Assembly: GCA_038993745.2 (NCBI GenBank)
Contig: CP160629.1
Location: forward strand, 620,001 to 684,000
DNA length: 64,000 nucleotides
From: Aliivibrio fischeri
Lineage (GTDB): Bacteria > Pseudomonadota > Gammaproteobacteria > Enterobacterales > Vibrionaceae
Reading direction: 5' to 3'
Shown: piece after piece, positions 37,551 to 46,656 of the stretch
Numbering within the stretch: the first letter of the stretch is position 1
How the letters are laid out: each line of letters opens with the position of its first letter
Translations under genes and position numbers: made by a program
The notes under the pieces: generated by a model
Seen by the model: only the letters and a program-made list of their open reading frames with translations
The model's database searches: none
Told to the model about the DNA's origin: nothing

Positions 37551-37612
37551 CTAGGCCATCATTATCACTTGTATACCCACCGAACACGCCCATTCTCTAG
37601 TTTAAAAAAACA

Positions 37613-37634
37613 TCAATTCATCTAGATCACATTT
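37613..37634. promoter_or_regulatory. CRP site of the PTS operon
   Basis: ATTCA-TCTAGA-TCACA core with A/T flanks. The right half and centre match the CRP consensus exactly and the left half is weak. A possible -10 (AATATT, 37652-37657) would put the site near -41, a class II position. Catabolite control of the operon is inferred. Confidence 0.65.
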
Positions 37635-37693
37635 TTAATCGCTAAATTATCAATATTCGTGAGTTGAATCATATTTGCTCAATCATGCGGTGT

Positions 37694-37714
37694 AACCGGT
37701 TACTGAAACCGGTT
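37694..37714. promoter_or_regulatory. Two LacI-family operators (AACCGGTT)
   Basis: AACCGGTT at 37694-37701 and 37707-37714, 13 bp centre to centre. The pair lies within a TGTAACC...GGTTACA arrangement; the first copy is part of the perfect palindrome GTAACCGGTTAC. A CG-centred palindrome is the hallmark of LacI/GalR operators; the second copy is close to the AscG box as I recall it. The likely ligand is the LacI-type regulator at 42282. Confidence 0.75.
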
Positions 37715-37772
37715 ACATTCCTCCTCAGTGAATAAAAGTTAATAAATTTATAATTCTAATTAGGGGTGAACA

Positions 37773-39128
37773 ATGAGTACTCAAGCGGTAAATTTGCAAA
37801 GTACTATCATGGAAAAGGTGAATAAATTCCTACCTAAAATTTTAAAGGTTGTGAATTCAAAACCGATCGTAGCGATTAAAGAAGGCTTCATGTTAACAAT
37901 GCCATTGACCATTATAGGCTCAGTGTTTTTGTTATTGGCGTTTGTACCTATTGATGGTTACAACGAGTTTATGGCTGGAATTTTTGGAGCAGAATGGTCA
38001 ACACCATTATTTCAAGTTGTAGGGGCAACATTTGATATTTTGGCACTAATTGGTGCTTTTGGTATTGCGTATACTTACGTTAAATATGAAGGACATAATG
38101 GTGTAAATGCGGGGGTATTAGCCATTGTTTCTCTTCTTATTGTAATGAATGCCTTTGTTGTCGCACCTGATGGTGTAACTCAAATTGGTGGCGTAATACC
38201 GAAAGCCTTTCTTGGTGGTAAAGGTATGATCGCAGCAATCGTGATTGGTTTAGTTGTTGGTATTATTTATTCAATGGCCTTTAATCGTAATTGGGTTATC
38301 AAACTACCTGATAGTGTGCCTGAAGGGGTATCCAATGCATTTAAATCGCTTATTCCTGGTTTTCTTATTATCACTCTTGCTTTCTTAACGTATATCTTCT
38401 TTGAAGTTGTATTTGAAAGAACCTTTATTGAAACCATTTATCATATTATTCAAACACCATTACAAAGCATGTCTGATTCATTCTTTGGAGCGGTTGGTAT
38501 TGCTTTACTTATTTCTCTACTTTGGTGGTGTGGTGTTCATGGTCCAGTTATTGTTATGGGTATCATGGGACCAATAGTGACAGCGAACGCACTTCATAAT
38601 CAATCTATCGTTAATGCAGGCGAAGCACTGATTGCTGGCGAAAATGGCAAAGTGGTAACTAACCAGTTTGTTGATCAATTCATTACTGTTGGCGGTTCAG
38701 GTCTAACGTTTGGTTTAGTGTGCTGTATGGTGTTATTTGCTCGCTCTATTCAGTTCAAACAGCTTGGTCGTCTTTCTTTTATCCCAGGTATTTTCAATAT
38801 CAATGAACCTGTGATTTTTGCAACTCCAATTATCTTTAACCCAATCATGTTTATTCCATTTGTAACAGCACCAGTGCTATCGGCAATTATGGTTTATACG
38901 TCAATTAATATGGGATTTGTTGGTCCATTTACCGCAGTTCAAGTGCCTTGGACAACGCCTATGGTGCTTAGCGGATTCATCGTTGGTGGTTGGAGTGCAG
39001 CATTACTACAAATAGCCGTGTTCTGTATGACAGTGTGCGTTTATTTCCCATTCTTTAAATATCAAGACAAGTTAGCTGCTCAAGATGAAGCAAAGGCAGC
39101 AGCGCCAACATCACAAGCAACAGCTTAA
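37773..39128 (+). CDS. PTS IIC, lactose/cellobiose family (beta-glucoside permease)
   Basis: 451 aa. An N-terminal KPIVAIKEGFMLTMPLTIIGSVFLLLA and multiple helices are typical of the PTS Lac/cellobiose IIC (CelB/ChbC) family, as are LLWWCGVHGPVIVMGIMGP, with the substrate-binding His-Gly-Pro, and PGIFNINEPVIFATPIIFNP, with the conserved NEP Glu. It imports and phosphorylates a beta-glucoside, probably cellobiose, with IIB, IIA and the general PTS proteins. Operon of five genes plus regulator. Under CRP and LacI-type operators. Confidence 0.92.
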   Translation: MSTQAVNLQSTIMEKVNKFLPKILKVVNSKPIVAIKEGFMLTMPLTIIGSVFLLLAFVPIDGYNEFMAGIFGAEWSTPLFQVVGATFDILALIGAFGIAYTYVKYEGHNGVNAGVLAIVSLLIVMNAFVVAPDGVTQIGGVIPKAFLGGKGMIAAIVIGLVVGIIYSMAFNRNWVIKLPDSVPEGVSNAFKSLIPGFLIITLAFLTYIFFEVVFERTFIETIYHIIQTPLQSMSDSFFGAVGIALLISLLWWCGVHGPVIVMGIMGPIVTANALHNQSIVNAGEALIAGENGKVVTNQFVDQFITVGGSGLTFGLVCCMVLFARSIQFKQLGRLSFIPGIFNINEPVIFATPIIFNPIMFIPFVTAPVLSAIMVYTSINMGFVGPFTAVQVPWTTPMVLSGFIVGGWSAALLQIAVFCMTVCVYFPFFKYQDKLAAQDEAKAAAPTSQATA

Positions 39129-39160
39129 TTAAAACAGATTAGATGAGTATCGAGGTTATT

Positions 39161-39466
39161 ATGAAAAAGATTTTATTACTATGTGCAGCAGGTATGTCTA
39201 CGTCAATGGTTGTAAAAAAAATGCGTGAATCAGCAGAACAAAAAGGACTAGATATTCATATCGAAGCCCACGGCGTTGAAACGATTCAAGACTATTTATC
39301 TGAATATGATTTATTCCTATTAGGGCCACAAATTCGCTTTAAAAAAGATGAACTTCAGAAATTGGCTGATGAAGTAAATAAGAAAGTCGAAGTCATCGAC
39401 ATGATGGATTACGGCATGATGAAAGGCGAGAAGATTCTAAATGATGCATTGGCTCTTTTAGACTAA
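39161..39466 (+). CDS. PTS IIB, lactose/cellobiose family
   Basis: 101 aa from the ATG at 39161 (GAGG upstream); a longer frame from 39143 is unlikely. The phosphoryl-accepting Cys8 lies in the MKKILLLCAAGMSTSMVVKKM loop, as in CelA/ChbB. Cytoplasmic domain that passes phosphate from IIA to the sugar at IIC. It sits 32 bp after IIC in the same operon. Confidence 0.92.
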   Translation: MKKILLLCAAGMSTSMVVKKMRESAEQKGLDIHIEAHGVETIQDYLSEYDLFLLGPQIRFKKDELQKLADEVNKKVEVIDMMDYGMMKGEKILNDALALLD

Positions 39467-39505
39467 CAATATTCAGTTGGCTACAGTAATAGACAGGAAT
39501 TTGAA

Positions 39506-40915
39506 ATGAAATTTGCACATGATTTTTTATTTGGCGCAGCAACCGCTTCTTATCAAGTGGAAGGCGCATGGGATCAAGATGGTAAAGGTCCTACAAACTG
39601 GGATGAGTTTACCAAAATACCAGGAAAAACGTTTGAAGGAACTAACGGTGATGTCGCGGTTGATCATTACAATCGTTATAAAGAAGACATCGCTTTAATG
39701 GCGGAAATGGGGTTAGAGTCATACCGTTTTTCAATTTCTTGGGCTCGTATTTTCCCAAATGGGACGGGTGAAATTAACCAAAAAGGCATCGATTTTTATA
39801 ATAATCTGATCGATGAATGTTTGAAATATGGCATTGTTCCTTTTGTTACTCTATATCACTGGGATCTGCCATTAGCACTAGAAAAAGAAGGTGCATGGTT
39901 AAATAAAGCAACGGGCGATGCATATGTTGAGTTCGCTAAATTATGTTTCAACGAATTCGGTGACCGTGTTAAGCATTTTATAACGTTTAATGAAACGGTT
40001 GTGTTCTGTGCTCTAGGATACATGGCAGGCGCACACCCACCAGGCATTCAAAATGACCCGAAAAAATACTTCCAAGCAACACATAACGTATTTTACGCTC
40101 ATGCTAAAGCGGTGATTGAATATAAAAAATTAAATCAATTTGGTGAGATTGGTTTGAGTCATGTATTTAGCCCTGCATTTGGGGTTGATGATTCTGAAGA
40201 GAGTCACTTTGCTGCAATGCATGCGAACCAATTTAGTATGAACTGGTTCTATGATCCTATTTTGCTTGGTAAATACCCAGAGTATGTAGTTAAGCAATTA
40301 CAAGAAGAAGGCAACCTTCCTGATTGGACGGATGAAGAGCTACAAACTATTTTTGAAGCCGCACCTTTGAATGACTTTATGGGATTGAATTATTACCAGC
40401 CTCAGCGTGTAGAGAAAATTCAAGGGGATGTTGAAGCTCGTACGATTACACGAGAAAACTCAACGGGCTCACCTGGTAACCCTAGTTACGATAATGTGTA
40501 CCGCACTGTGAAAATGGCAGATAAAAAGTACACGAAATGGGATTGGGAAATTTCACCTGAAGGGTTTGTTGGCGGATTAGAAATGCTGAAAGAGCACTAT
40601 GGTCAAATTAAACTCTACATCACGGAAAATGGTTTAGGTGATGAAGATCCAATCATTGACGGTGAAGTGTGCGATATTCCACGTATTAATTTTATTAAAG
40701 AGCACTTAGGTGCGGTAAAAGAAGCGGTTCGTCGCGGTGTTCATATTAAAGGGTATTACGCTTGGTCTGCCATTGACTTATTAAGTTGGTTAAATGGTTA
40801 TAAAAAGCAATATGGTTTTATCTATGTAGATCATCAAAATGGATTGGCTCGTAAGAAAAAAGCATCATTCCACTGGTTTAAAGATGTCATAGCCACTCGT
40901 GGTGAAGATATTTAA
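39506..40915 (+). CDS. GH1 6-phospho-beta-glucosidase
   Basis: 469 aa, glycoside hydrolase family 1. The acid/base Glu163 lies in TFNE and the nucleophile Glu374 in ITENG. Ser427, Lys434 and Tyr436 (LSWLNGYKKQY) have the S-x6-K-x-Y spacing that binds the 6-phosphate, so it acts on phosphorylated beta-glucosides rather than free ones. It splits cellobiose 6-phosphate into glucose and glucose 6-phosphate. Position right after the PTS IIB agrees. No signal peptide; cytoplasmic. Confidence 0.93.
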   Translation: MKFAHDFLFGAATASYQVEGAWDQDGKGPTNWDEFTKIPGKTFEGTNGDVAVDHYNRYKEDIALMAEMGLESYRFSISWARIFPNGTGEINQKGIDFYNNLIDECLKYGIVPFVTLYHWDLPLALEKEGAWLNKATGDAYVEFAKLCFNEFGDRVKHFITFNETVVFCALGYMAGAHPPGIQNDPKKYFQATHNVFYAHAKAVIEYKKLNQFGEIGLSHVFSPAFGVDDSEESHFAAMHANQFSMNWFYDPILLGKYPEYVVKQLQEEGNLPDWTDEELQTIFEAAPLNDFMGLNYYQPQRVEKIQGDVEARTITRENSTGSPGNPSYDNVYRTVKMADKKYTKWDWEISPEGFVGGLEMLKEHYGQIKLYITENGLGDEDPIIDGEVCDIPRINFIKEHLGAVKEAVRRGVHIKGYYAWSAIDLLSWLNGYKKQYGFIYVDHQNGLARKKKASFHWFKDVIATRGEDI

Positions 40916-40941
40916 CTGAAATAAAGGGAGAAGTTCGCATT

Positions 40942-41877
40942 ATGGCAACGTACATTTCGTTTGATATTGGTGGTACAGACATAAAGTTTGGCGTGTTAAA
41001 TGAACAAGGAAAAGTTCTTGAGCAAGGGAAAGTGAAAACTGAAACTTGCGGAGAAAAAATCATTGCCACTCTTGTGGATATAAAAGAGCAGTGGTCAAAA
41101 AAGTATACGTTCGATGGTGCAGCTTTCTCTCTTCCTGGATTTGTAGATGTAAACACAGGGTATTTAAAAACGGGTGGAGCAATTGATGATTTCTACGGTT
41201 TTCAATTTAAAGATGAATTAACCAAGAAGTTATCGTTACCTGTTGAATTAGAGAATGATGTTAACTGTGTAGCGCTTGCTGAAAAATGGCTCGGTAAAGC
41301 ACAACATGTTGAGAATTTTATCTGTATTACGATAGGCACGGGTATTGGTGGTGCTATCTATATTAATAATCAAATGGTTAGAGGTCATGGTTTTATGGCT
41401 GGAGAGTTTGGTTATATGTTTACAAAAAATGTATTTGATATTGAAGATAAAGCAACAGCAAGTATGAGTTTTACTGCATCAGTTAGAGAAGGGCTAAGAC
41501 GTCGTTATTCAAAATTAAAAAATATTAATAGTATTGATAATATATCAGGAAAAGATATTTTTGAACTCGCATTAACAGGTGATGAAGTAGCAATAAAAGT
41601 AATTGATGACTTTTATAATAATATTGCTATCGGTTTATATAACCTTACGTTTATTTTAAATCCAGAAAAAATAATTATTGGTGGAGCGATAAGTAGTCGA
41701 GAAGATTTGATTTCTAATATTGAAGAGAAATTTAATCAGATTATTAAAAGCCAAAGTTCAATTAATAAATTTAATGTTAAAGAGTTAGTTTCCATTGAGA
41801 AAAGTACATTTAATAATGACAGTGGATTAATTGGAGCGGTATATCACTTTTTAACAATGAAAAACAAATTTAAATAG
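40942..41877 (+). CDS. ROK-family sugar kinase in PTS operon
   Basis: 311 aa. The ATP-binding FDIGGTDIKFGVL and the LENDVNCVALAEKWLG segment (catalytic Asp of ND) are typical of ROK kinases, with ITIGTGIGGAIYINNQ as the second phosphate loop. The usual zinc motif CxCGxxGCxE is absent: the region after GHGFMAGEFGYM lacks cysteines. That suggests a BglK-like beta-glucoside kinase or a kinase for the free glucose released by the GH1 enzyme. No HTH, so it is a kinase rather than a ROK repressor. Confidence 0.85.
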   Translation: MATYISFDIGGTDIKFGVLNEQGKVLEQGKVKTETCGEKIIATLVDIKEQWSKKYTFDGAAFSLPGFVDVNTGYLKTGGAIDDFYGFQFKDELTKKLSLPVELENDVNCVALAEKWLGKAQHVENFICITIGTGIGGAIYINNQMVRGHGFMAGEFGYMFTKNVFDIEDKATASMSFTASVREGLRRRYSKLKNINSIDNISGKDIFELALTGDEVAIKVIDDFYNNIAIGLYNLTFILNPEKIIIGGAISSREDLISNIEEKFNQIIKSQSSINKFNVKELVSIEKSTFNNDSGLIGAVYHFLTMKNKFK

Positions 41878-41888
41878 GAATAAAGAAT

Positions 41889-42212
41889 ATGCTAGTCGGT
41901 GAAGAGTTAGAAACTACAGTAATGGAACTTATTATTAATGCAGGTGAATCTAAATCATGTGCAATGGAAGCATTACGAGCAGCAAAATCTGGCGAATGGG
42001 ATAAAGTTGATGATCTTTTAAAGCAATCAGCTGAAGCTTCGAAAAGAGCACATGATGTGCAAACACAGCTTATTGGCATGGATGAGGGAGAAGGAAAAGT
42101 GCCTGTAAATTTAATTATGGTGCACGCCCAAGATCATATTATGACCTCTATGCTTGCAAAAGAGATGATTCAAGAGCTAATTGAGATTCATCGCGCGTTG
42201 CAGAATAAATAA
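41889..42212 (+). CDS. PTS IIA, lactose/cellobiose family
   Basis: 107 aa, the three-helix trimeric IIA of the Lac/cellobiose class. The phosphoryl His lies in the MVHAQDHIMTS loop (His79, with His83 nearby) and ELIINAGESKSCAMEALRAA is a family mark. It takes phosphate from HPr and passes it to IIB. It starts 11 bp after the ROK kinase gene, in the same operon. Confidence 0.92.
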   Translation: MLVGEELETTVMELIINAGESKSCAMEALRAAKSGEWDKVDDLLKQSAEASKRAHDVQTQLIGMDEGEGKVPVNLIMVHAQDHIMTSMLAKEMIQELIEIHRALQNK

Positions 42213-42281
42213 TAAAGTGTATTTAGCGTAATAACTTAGCTATTATTACGCTAATTTCATCTACATATTTTTGAGGGCTCA

Positions 42282-43286
42282 ATGGCAACAATCAATGACG
42301 TATGTAAGCTTGCAGGTGTTTCTAAAGCGACCGTTTCTCGAGTAATGAATGGAAAAGGTCCAGTAAAAGAAGAAACAAAAAAACTGATTTTTGATGCAAT
42401 GGAAACATTAGACTATAAACCGAGCCTTGTGGCTCAAGCATTGGCAACAAATAGTTCTAATAGTATTGGCCTTATTGTGTCGTTCTTTGATGGTTATTAT
42501 TTTGGTATTTTACTCAAAGAAGCGACAAGAATTGCAGAAGAATCAGGAAAGCAATTAATCGTCACTGACGGTCATAATCAAGTTGAAACTGAAATCGAAG
42601 CCATTAATTCACTAGTGGCAAGAAAGTGTGATGCTATTTTAATTTATAGTCGCACGATGACGGCTGATGATTATTGCGAAATTCAGAAAAAACTGCCGAT
42701 CCCACTTGTTGTTATTAATCGAACCTTACCTGATGGCTTAGGGCACGCTGTTGCTTTTGACCAATATAATGCAAGTCAAATGGCTATTGAGCATCTTGTT
42801 GAATTAGGGCATAAAAACATTGCGATTATCACCCTCAACATGACATCAAGTACTGGTCAAATTCGCTTGAAAGGAGCGAAAGAAACGCTTGAAAAACATG
42901 GTATTACTTATGATGATAACTTAACCATAATAAAGAATGGTAAGTTGGAAGATGGGTATCAAGCATGTAAAGAGTTGCTGAAGCGTTCACAAGATATTTC
43001 TGCTATTTTTTGTTTTAATGATCATTTAGCACTCGGTGCAATTAAAGCCTTAAAAGAGATGAATATTCGTGTTCCTGAAGATATTTCCATCGTTGGGATA
43101 GATAATGATGAGATTTCTGCATTTTTATCTCCAGCATTAACAACGATTAATATTCCTATTCAAAAAGTAACTCAGTTGGCAATGGATAAAGCATTGAGAT
43201 TGATTTCTGATAAAGAAGTAAAAGCAACAACTGAAATATTAAAAGGTAATATAATTGTTCGTGAATCAACAAAGAATATTAATTAA
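42282..43286 (+). CDS. LacI-family regulator of the PTS operon
   Basis: 334 aa. LacI HTH at residues 3-30 (TINDVCKLAGVSKATVSRVMNGKG) with the hinge SLVAQALATNSS, and a periplasmic-binding-like sugar domain. It resembles E. coli AscG across the whole length. It follows the IIA gene by 69 bp, so it may be read with the operon or on its own. It probably binds the two AACCGGTT sites at 37694-37714 and is released by a phosphorylated or free beta-glucoside. Confidence 0.9.
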   Translation: MATINDVCKLAGVSKATVSRVMNGKGPVKEETKKLIFDAMETLDYKPSLVAQALATNSSNSIGLIVSFFDGYYFGILLKEATRIAEESGKQLIVTDGHNQVETEIEAINSLVARKCDAILIYSRTMTADDYCEIQKKLPIPLVVINRTLPDGLGHAVAFDQYNASQMAIEHLVELGHKNIAIITLNMTSSTGQIRLKGAKETLEKHGITYDDNLTIIKNGKLEDGYQACKELLKRSQDISAIFCFNDHLALGAIKALKEMNIRVPEDISIVGIDNDEISAFLSPALTTINIPIQKVTQLAMDKALRLISDKEVKATTEILKGNIIVRESTKNIN

Positions 43287-43303
43287 ACTATTTTATTTTT
43301 AAT

Positions 43304-43333
43304 AAAGCATCGGTTAATTGGTGCTTTTTTATT
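43304..43333 (+). terminator. Terminator after the LacI-family gene
   Basis: AAAGCATC / GGTGCTTT stem (one G-T pair) with an 8-nt loop and a T-run. It separates the PTS operon from the porin gene. Confidence 0.75.
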
Positions 43334-43545
43334 TTTATTGAATAGACCATCTTAAAAAGCTAAAAATAAAATATATATAAATATAAAACGTGCGTGATCA
43401 GGTTAATATTTAAAAATTATAATTGTTGAATGTTAATAATATAACAGTAAATAATTTAATTAGTTCATGAATGAGTCGTAAATATAATTCGATAATGTTC
43501 ATGATGATTTTAAATTGCTGTTTTAATATTTATTAAGGAATTATA

Positions 43546-44823
43546 ATGAAATTATTACCTGTTGCTCTGGCTGTTACAGCGACCCTTTCTTCATTTTCTA
43601 TTTTTGCTGAAACAGATCCATTAGATAATATTCAATTAGATGATCAACAACCTTTAGTTATTTCTCCTCAATCGGATATTCCCGATGGGATTGTTTTTTC
43701 TGGTTATGCTCGTTATGGCTTTCATTTTTCTGATGATACGCAAAAATACGTCTCAGCAGATGGTCAATTAATTGGTAATGCTGCTGGTCGTTTAGGTAAT
43801 GAAAGTAATGGTGGTGAATTCCAGTTTGCAAAAGGATTTGTTTCTGATAATGGCACCATTTGGGATGTGGTTGTCATGCTAGAGCATTGGGGAGATGAGG
43901 TTGGCTTGAAGAAATTCTATGCGGGGGCAACGAATGTCTTTGAATCTCAACCTAATGCTTATATTTGGGCTGGTCGAGATTTCCATAACCGACCACAGAC
44001 AGGATTAAACGATTATTTCTGGATGATGAATGATTCTCAAGGTGCTGGTATTAAAAACCTTGAGTTTGGTAACGTGAAATTCGATATGGCTGCAGTTGCA
44101 CAAGTTGTTGATGGTGGTGGTACAGGTGACAGTGGTAATTACGCAATTACATCTAAATTACATGGAATTAATTTAACGGACGCATTAGATCTTTCTTTCT
44201 ATGCGAACTATGGTTTTTCCTCTAAAAATACTGAAACTGACAAGGACACGCAAACTTGTACGGGAACTGGCCTAGATAAGCAGTGTTATGTCGATGATAT
44301 AGATTCGTATCAACTGGCGCTTGAGTTAAATCATAGTGTTGGAATGTTGAGTAATAAGTTTGTGACTCGTTATGGCAATAACGTTGATAACAATATTTTT
44401 AATAAGACAGAAGATTTATCGACGTTGTTGATGCAGCTAGAAGGTAAGTTAGTGATGAGCAATCAAACTAATATTGAATATCTAGTGGGTTATCAATCAT
44501 TAGAAGATAAAAATGCGAGTCAAGATGACCGAGCTAACTACAGTGCCATTGTGCGTCCCACTTATGCGTGGAATAACATTCACTCAACATGGTTAGAAGC
44601 GGGTTATTCACTGGTTGATTTTGATAATCAAAGCGGACAAAACGATGCTTGGAAAGTAACCTTATCTCAAAATATTAGCTTTGATATGGATTCAGGTGCA
44701 AGACCAATGTTGAGATTTTACGCAACCGTTGGTGACTCAAATACAGAAGTGGATTTAACTCGTGGAGAAACGGGTAAACAAGATACTCTTGCTGTTGGTG
44801 CTATGTGGGAAGCATGGTGGTAA
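43546..44823 (+). CDS. LamB-family sugar porin
   Basis: 425 aa with a signal peptide (MKLLPVALAVTATLSSFSIFA, cut before ETDP). Outer-membrane trimeric beta-barrel of the maltoporin/ScrY class: GIVFSGYARYGFHFS near the N-terminus, GRDFHNRPQTGLNDYFWMM and DSQGAGIKNLEFG as in LamB, and an aromatic C-terminal end (WEAWW). Together with the PTS operon it probably admits cello-oligosaccharides or related glycosides. It is not read through from lacI because of the terminator, so it must have its own promoter in the A/T-rich 259-bp spacer. I see no AACCGGTT box there. Confidence 0.85.
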   Translation: MKLLPVALAVTATLSSFSIFAETDPLDNIQLDDQQPLVISPQSDIPDGIVFSGYARYGFHFSDDTQKYVSADGQLIGNAAGRLGNESNGGEFQFAKGFVSDNGTIWDVVVMLEHWGDEVGLKKFYAGATNVFESQPNAYIWAGRDFHNRPQTGLNDYFWMMNDSQGAGIKNLEFGNVKFDMAAVAQVVDGGGTGDSGNYAITSKLHGINLTDALDLSFYANYGFSSKNTETDKDTQTCTGTGLDKQCYVDDIDSYQLALELNHSVGMLSNKFVTRYGNNVDNNIFNKTEDLSTLLMQLEGKLVMSNQTNIEYLVGYQSLEDKNASQDDRANYSAIVRPTYAWNNIHSTWLEAGYSLVDFDNQSGQNDAWKVTLSQNISFDMDSGARPMLRFYATVGDSNTEVDLTRGETGKQDTLAVGAMWEAWW

Positions 44824-44850
44824 CCAAAAGGATATAAAATAAGGGGGAAT

Positions 44851-44888
44851 TGGGCTAGCAGCAATACTATGTGCTAGCCCAGTTTTCA
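44851..44888. terminator. Porin terminator
   Basis: TGGGCTAGCA / TGCTAGCCCA, a 10-bp stem with an 11-nt loop, followed by GTTTTC; lies between convergent genes. Confidence 0.8.
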
Positions 44889-45197
44889 TTAGTATTCTTC
44901 AGCCATGCGATACGGAGGTAAATTAAACTTTGCTGCTTTAAAGCCTATCATGATCAATTTACCTGTGTAGTGGTCATCTCCCACGGAAGAAAACTCGAAT
45001 TCATAAATAGTGTGTAGGCGCTTTTTACCGTCAGGTAATTGAATACCGTAAGAACCTCTTGCGACACTAAGTAGCTGTAATTCCATTTTTTTACAATAAT
45101 GTTGAATAGCTTGGTGAGCATATTCCGATTGTCTTCTTTGTTGCCAAAAAAGAAAGCAGAATAGGGTTAGCGCTAATATCGCAAGTAGATTATCCAT
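44889..45197 (-). CDS. DUF3301 membrane protein
   Basis: 102 aa. One N-terminal membrane helix (LLAILALTLFCFLFW), then QQRRQSEYAHQAIQHYC and GSYGIQLPDGKKRLHTIYEFEFSS, which match the DUF3301 family of gamma-proteobacteria. Function unknown; likely an inner-membrane protein with a cytoplasmic domain. It starts 3 bp after the DUF3549 gene, so the two form an operon. Confidence 0.78.
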   Translation of the reverse strand: MDNLLAILALTLFCFLFWQQRRQSEYAHQAIQHYCKKMELQLLSVARGSYGIQLPDGKKRLHTIYEFEFSSVGDDHYTGKLIMIGFKAAKFNLPPYRMAEEY

Positions 45198-45200
45198 GTC

Positions 45201-46238
45201 TTAGCTCTTGGTGGTTTGCTGCAATTTTAATAAAGCGTTAGCCAGTTTAGGATCCGCTTCTCCATGAAGGATCTGAAGCATGCACATACGAAGTTTCGGT
45301 TGCATTACTAAATCAGCAAACAACTGATTAAATAGCTGTTGATCACCCGTTTGAGCCAATCGTAATAAGAAAAGATTAGCAGCAGACAGATCCTCTAATC
45401 CACTCCAACAACGACCAGCAATAGCGACAAGAACTTCAGGGTGGCTTAGGCGCTCACTCGCTAAAATCAAAGTCAGTGCTTTAATTAAAGTATTCTTATC
45501 TGCTCCAGAAAGTGCACGAATATGTGCAGATAATAGAAACAGATCAGATTCTTTGTCGTTGCATAGAGCTTGGATTGTTTCTAATTGCTTTTGTGCTAAT
45601 TTTTCAGGTAAGTTGATGTGTTCTAAGCAACCTAATGTTGCGTATAAAACCGTTGTCGGTAAATGAGACAGCGCTTTGCGAAGTGCTGTACTGTTGTTGT
45701 CTTTATCTAGATTTGCACATACATCTGCTAACCCTTGCATTCCCACAAATTGCCAGTTATCCCAACCGTTTGTACCTGAAAGGTAAGTTTTAGCATGCTC
45801 ATAATATTGACTCATCGGCTGTGCTAATTCCGCACGCAAGAGACTATGAAACATTGCCATCTTGTCATCTTTAGGCTTAAAGGTATAAGGGTTATTTGAC
45901 AACTTTTGTTGTTGCTCTTCGCTTAAATCGCTGCTTAATGACACTCCAATCGCTTCGATAACGTACTTAATAAAATTACCGATATCAGCTTGTTGCAGTA
46001 GACTTCGTTCATCTAAAGGCAGTTTTAAAAACCAAATCCAAGGTTGTTTTGTGTCATTCCAATAAGCGATAGCTAAATGAGCATGACGTTGTAGTGGGTA
46101 AGGATAAGGTTGCTGTCCAGCTTCAATAGATTCAAATTGTTTATTTGAGATAGGTTGAACACGGCGACCTAAGTCATAAATCGTGTATTCACAATCTGAT
46201 TGCTGTATCAGTTGGGTAAGCGTATAAATCTGATCCAT
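45201..46238 (-). CDS. DUF3549 family protein
   Basis: 345 aa from the ATG at 46238 (MDQIYTLTQLIQQS); a longer frame from 46310 is not conserved. Soluble, mostly helical, with repeated Leu-rich helices in the second half (RALSHLPTTVLYATLGCLEHIN, LSAHIRALSGADKNTLIKAL). It matches the DUF3549 family of Vibrionaceae and relatives, of unknown function. First gene of a pair with DUF3301. Divergent from yqcC-truC. Confidence 0.78.
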   Translation of the reverse strand: MDQIYTLTQLIQQSDCEYTIYDLGRRVQPISNKQFESIEAGQQPYPYPLQRHAHLAIAYWNDTKQPWIWFLKLPLDERSLLQQADIGNFIKYVIEAIGVSLSSDLSEEQQQKLSNNPYTFKPKDDKMAMFHSLLRAELAQPMSQYYEHAKTYLSGTNGWDNWQFVGMQGLADVCANLDKDNNSTALRKALSHLPTTVLYATLGCLEHINLPEKLAQKQLETIQALCNDKESDLFLLSAHIRALSGADKNTLIKALTLILASERLSHPEVLVAIAGRCWSGLEDLSAANLFLLRLAQTGDQQLFNQLFADLVMQPKLRMCMLQILHGEADPKLANALLKLQQTTKS

Positions 46239-46340
46239 GATATGTCTTATTTTATGGGTAATGTCGTGATTATACCCAAGCCTTGATAAGATGGTATCCT
46301 TTGTCATCAAAAGTATCAGAGAGTGCGAGTTTTATCGGAT

Positions 46341-46655
46341 ATGACGACATCGTTAGAATTATCAACATTATTAGAGCAGTTAGCTCTGCAATTAGAACAT
46401 CATGGGCACTGGCAACGTACGTCACCATCGATAGCCGATTTATCAAGTACAGAGCCATTTGCGATTGATACTCTATCTGCATCTGAGTGGTTGCAGTGGA
46501 TTTTTATCCCTAAGATGAATTATCTAATTGAGAATAATAAACCGACGCCAAAAGGGTTCTCAATTGCTCCCTATATTGAAGAAGCATTAAAGGATATTGA
46601 AGGGTATAACGAGATTGTACGCTTATGTCATGCCATTGATGCATTAGGTAAATAA
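46341..46655 (+). CDS. yqcC: YqcC family protein (DUF446)
   Basis: 104 aa from the ATG at 46341. Family marks: ELSTLLEQLALQLEHHGHWQ and SEWLQWIFIPKMNYLIEN. A small helical protein of unknown function, nearly always next to truC, here 1 bp before it. Divergent from the DUF3549 gene. Confidence 0.88.
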   Translation: MTTSLELSTLLEQLALQLEHHGHWQRTSPSIADLSSTEPFAIDTLSASEWLQWIFIPKMNYLIENNKPTPKGFSIAPYIEEALKDIEGYNEIVRLCHAIDALGK

Positions 46656-46656
46656 A

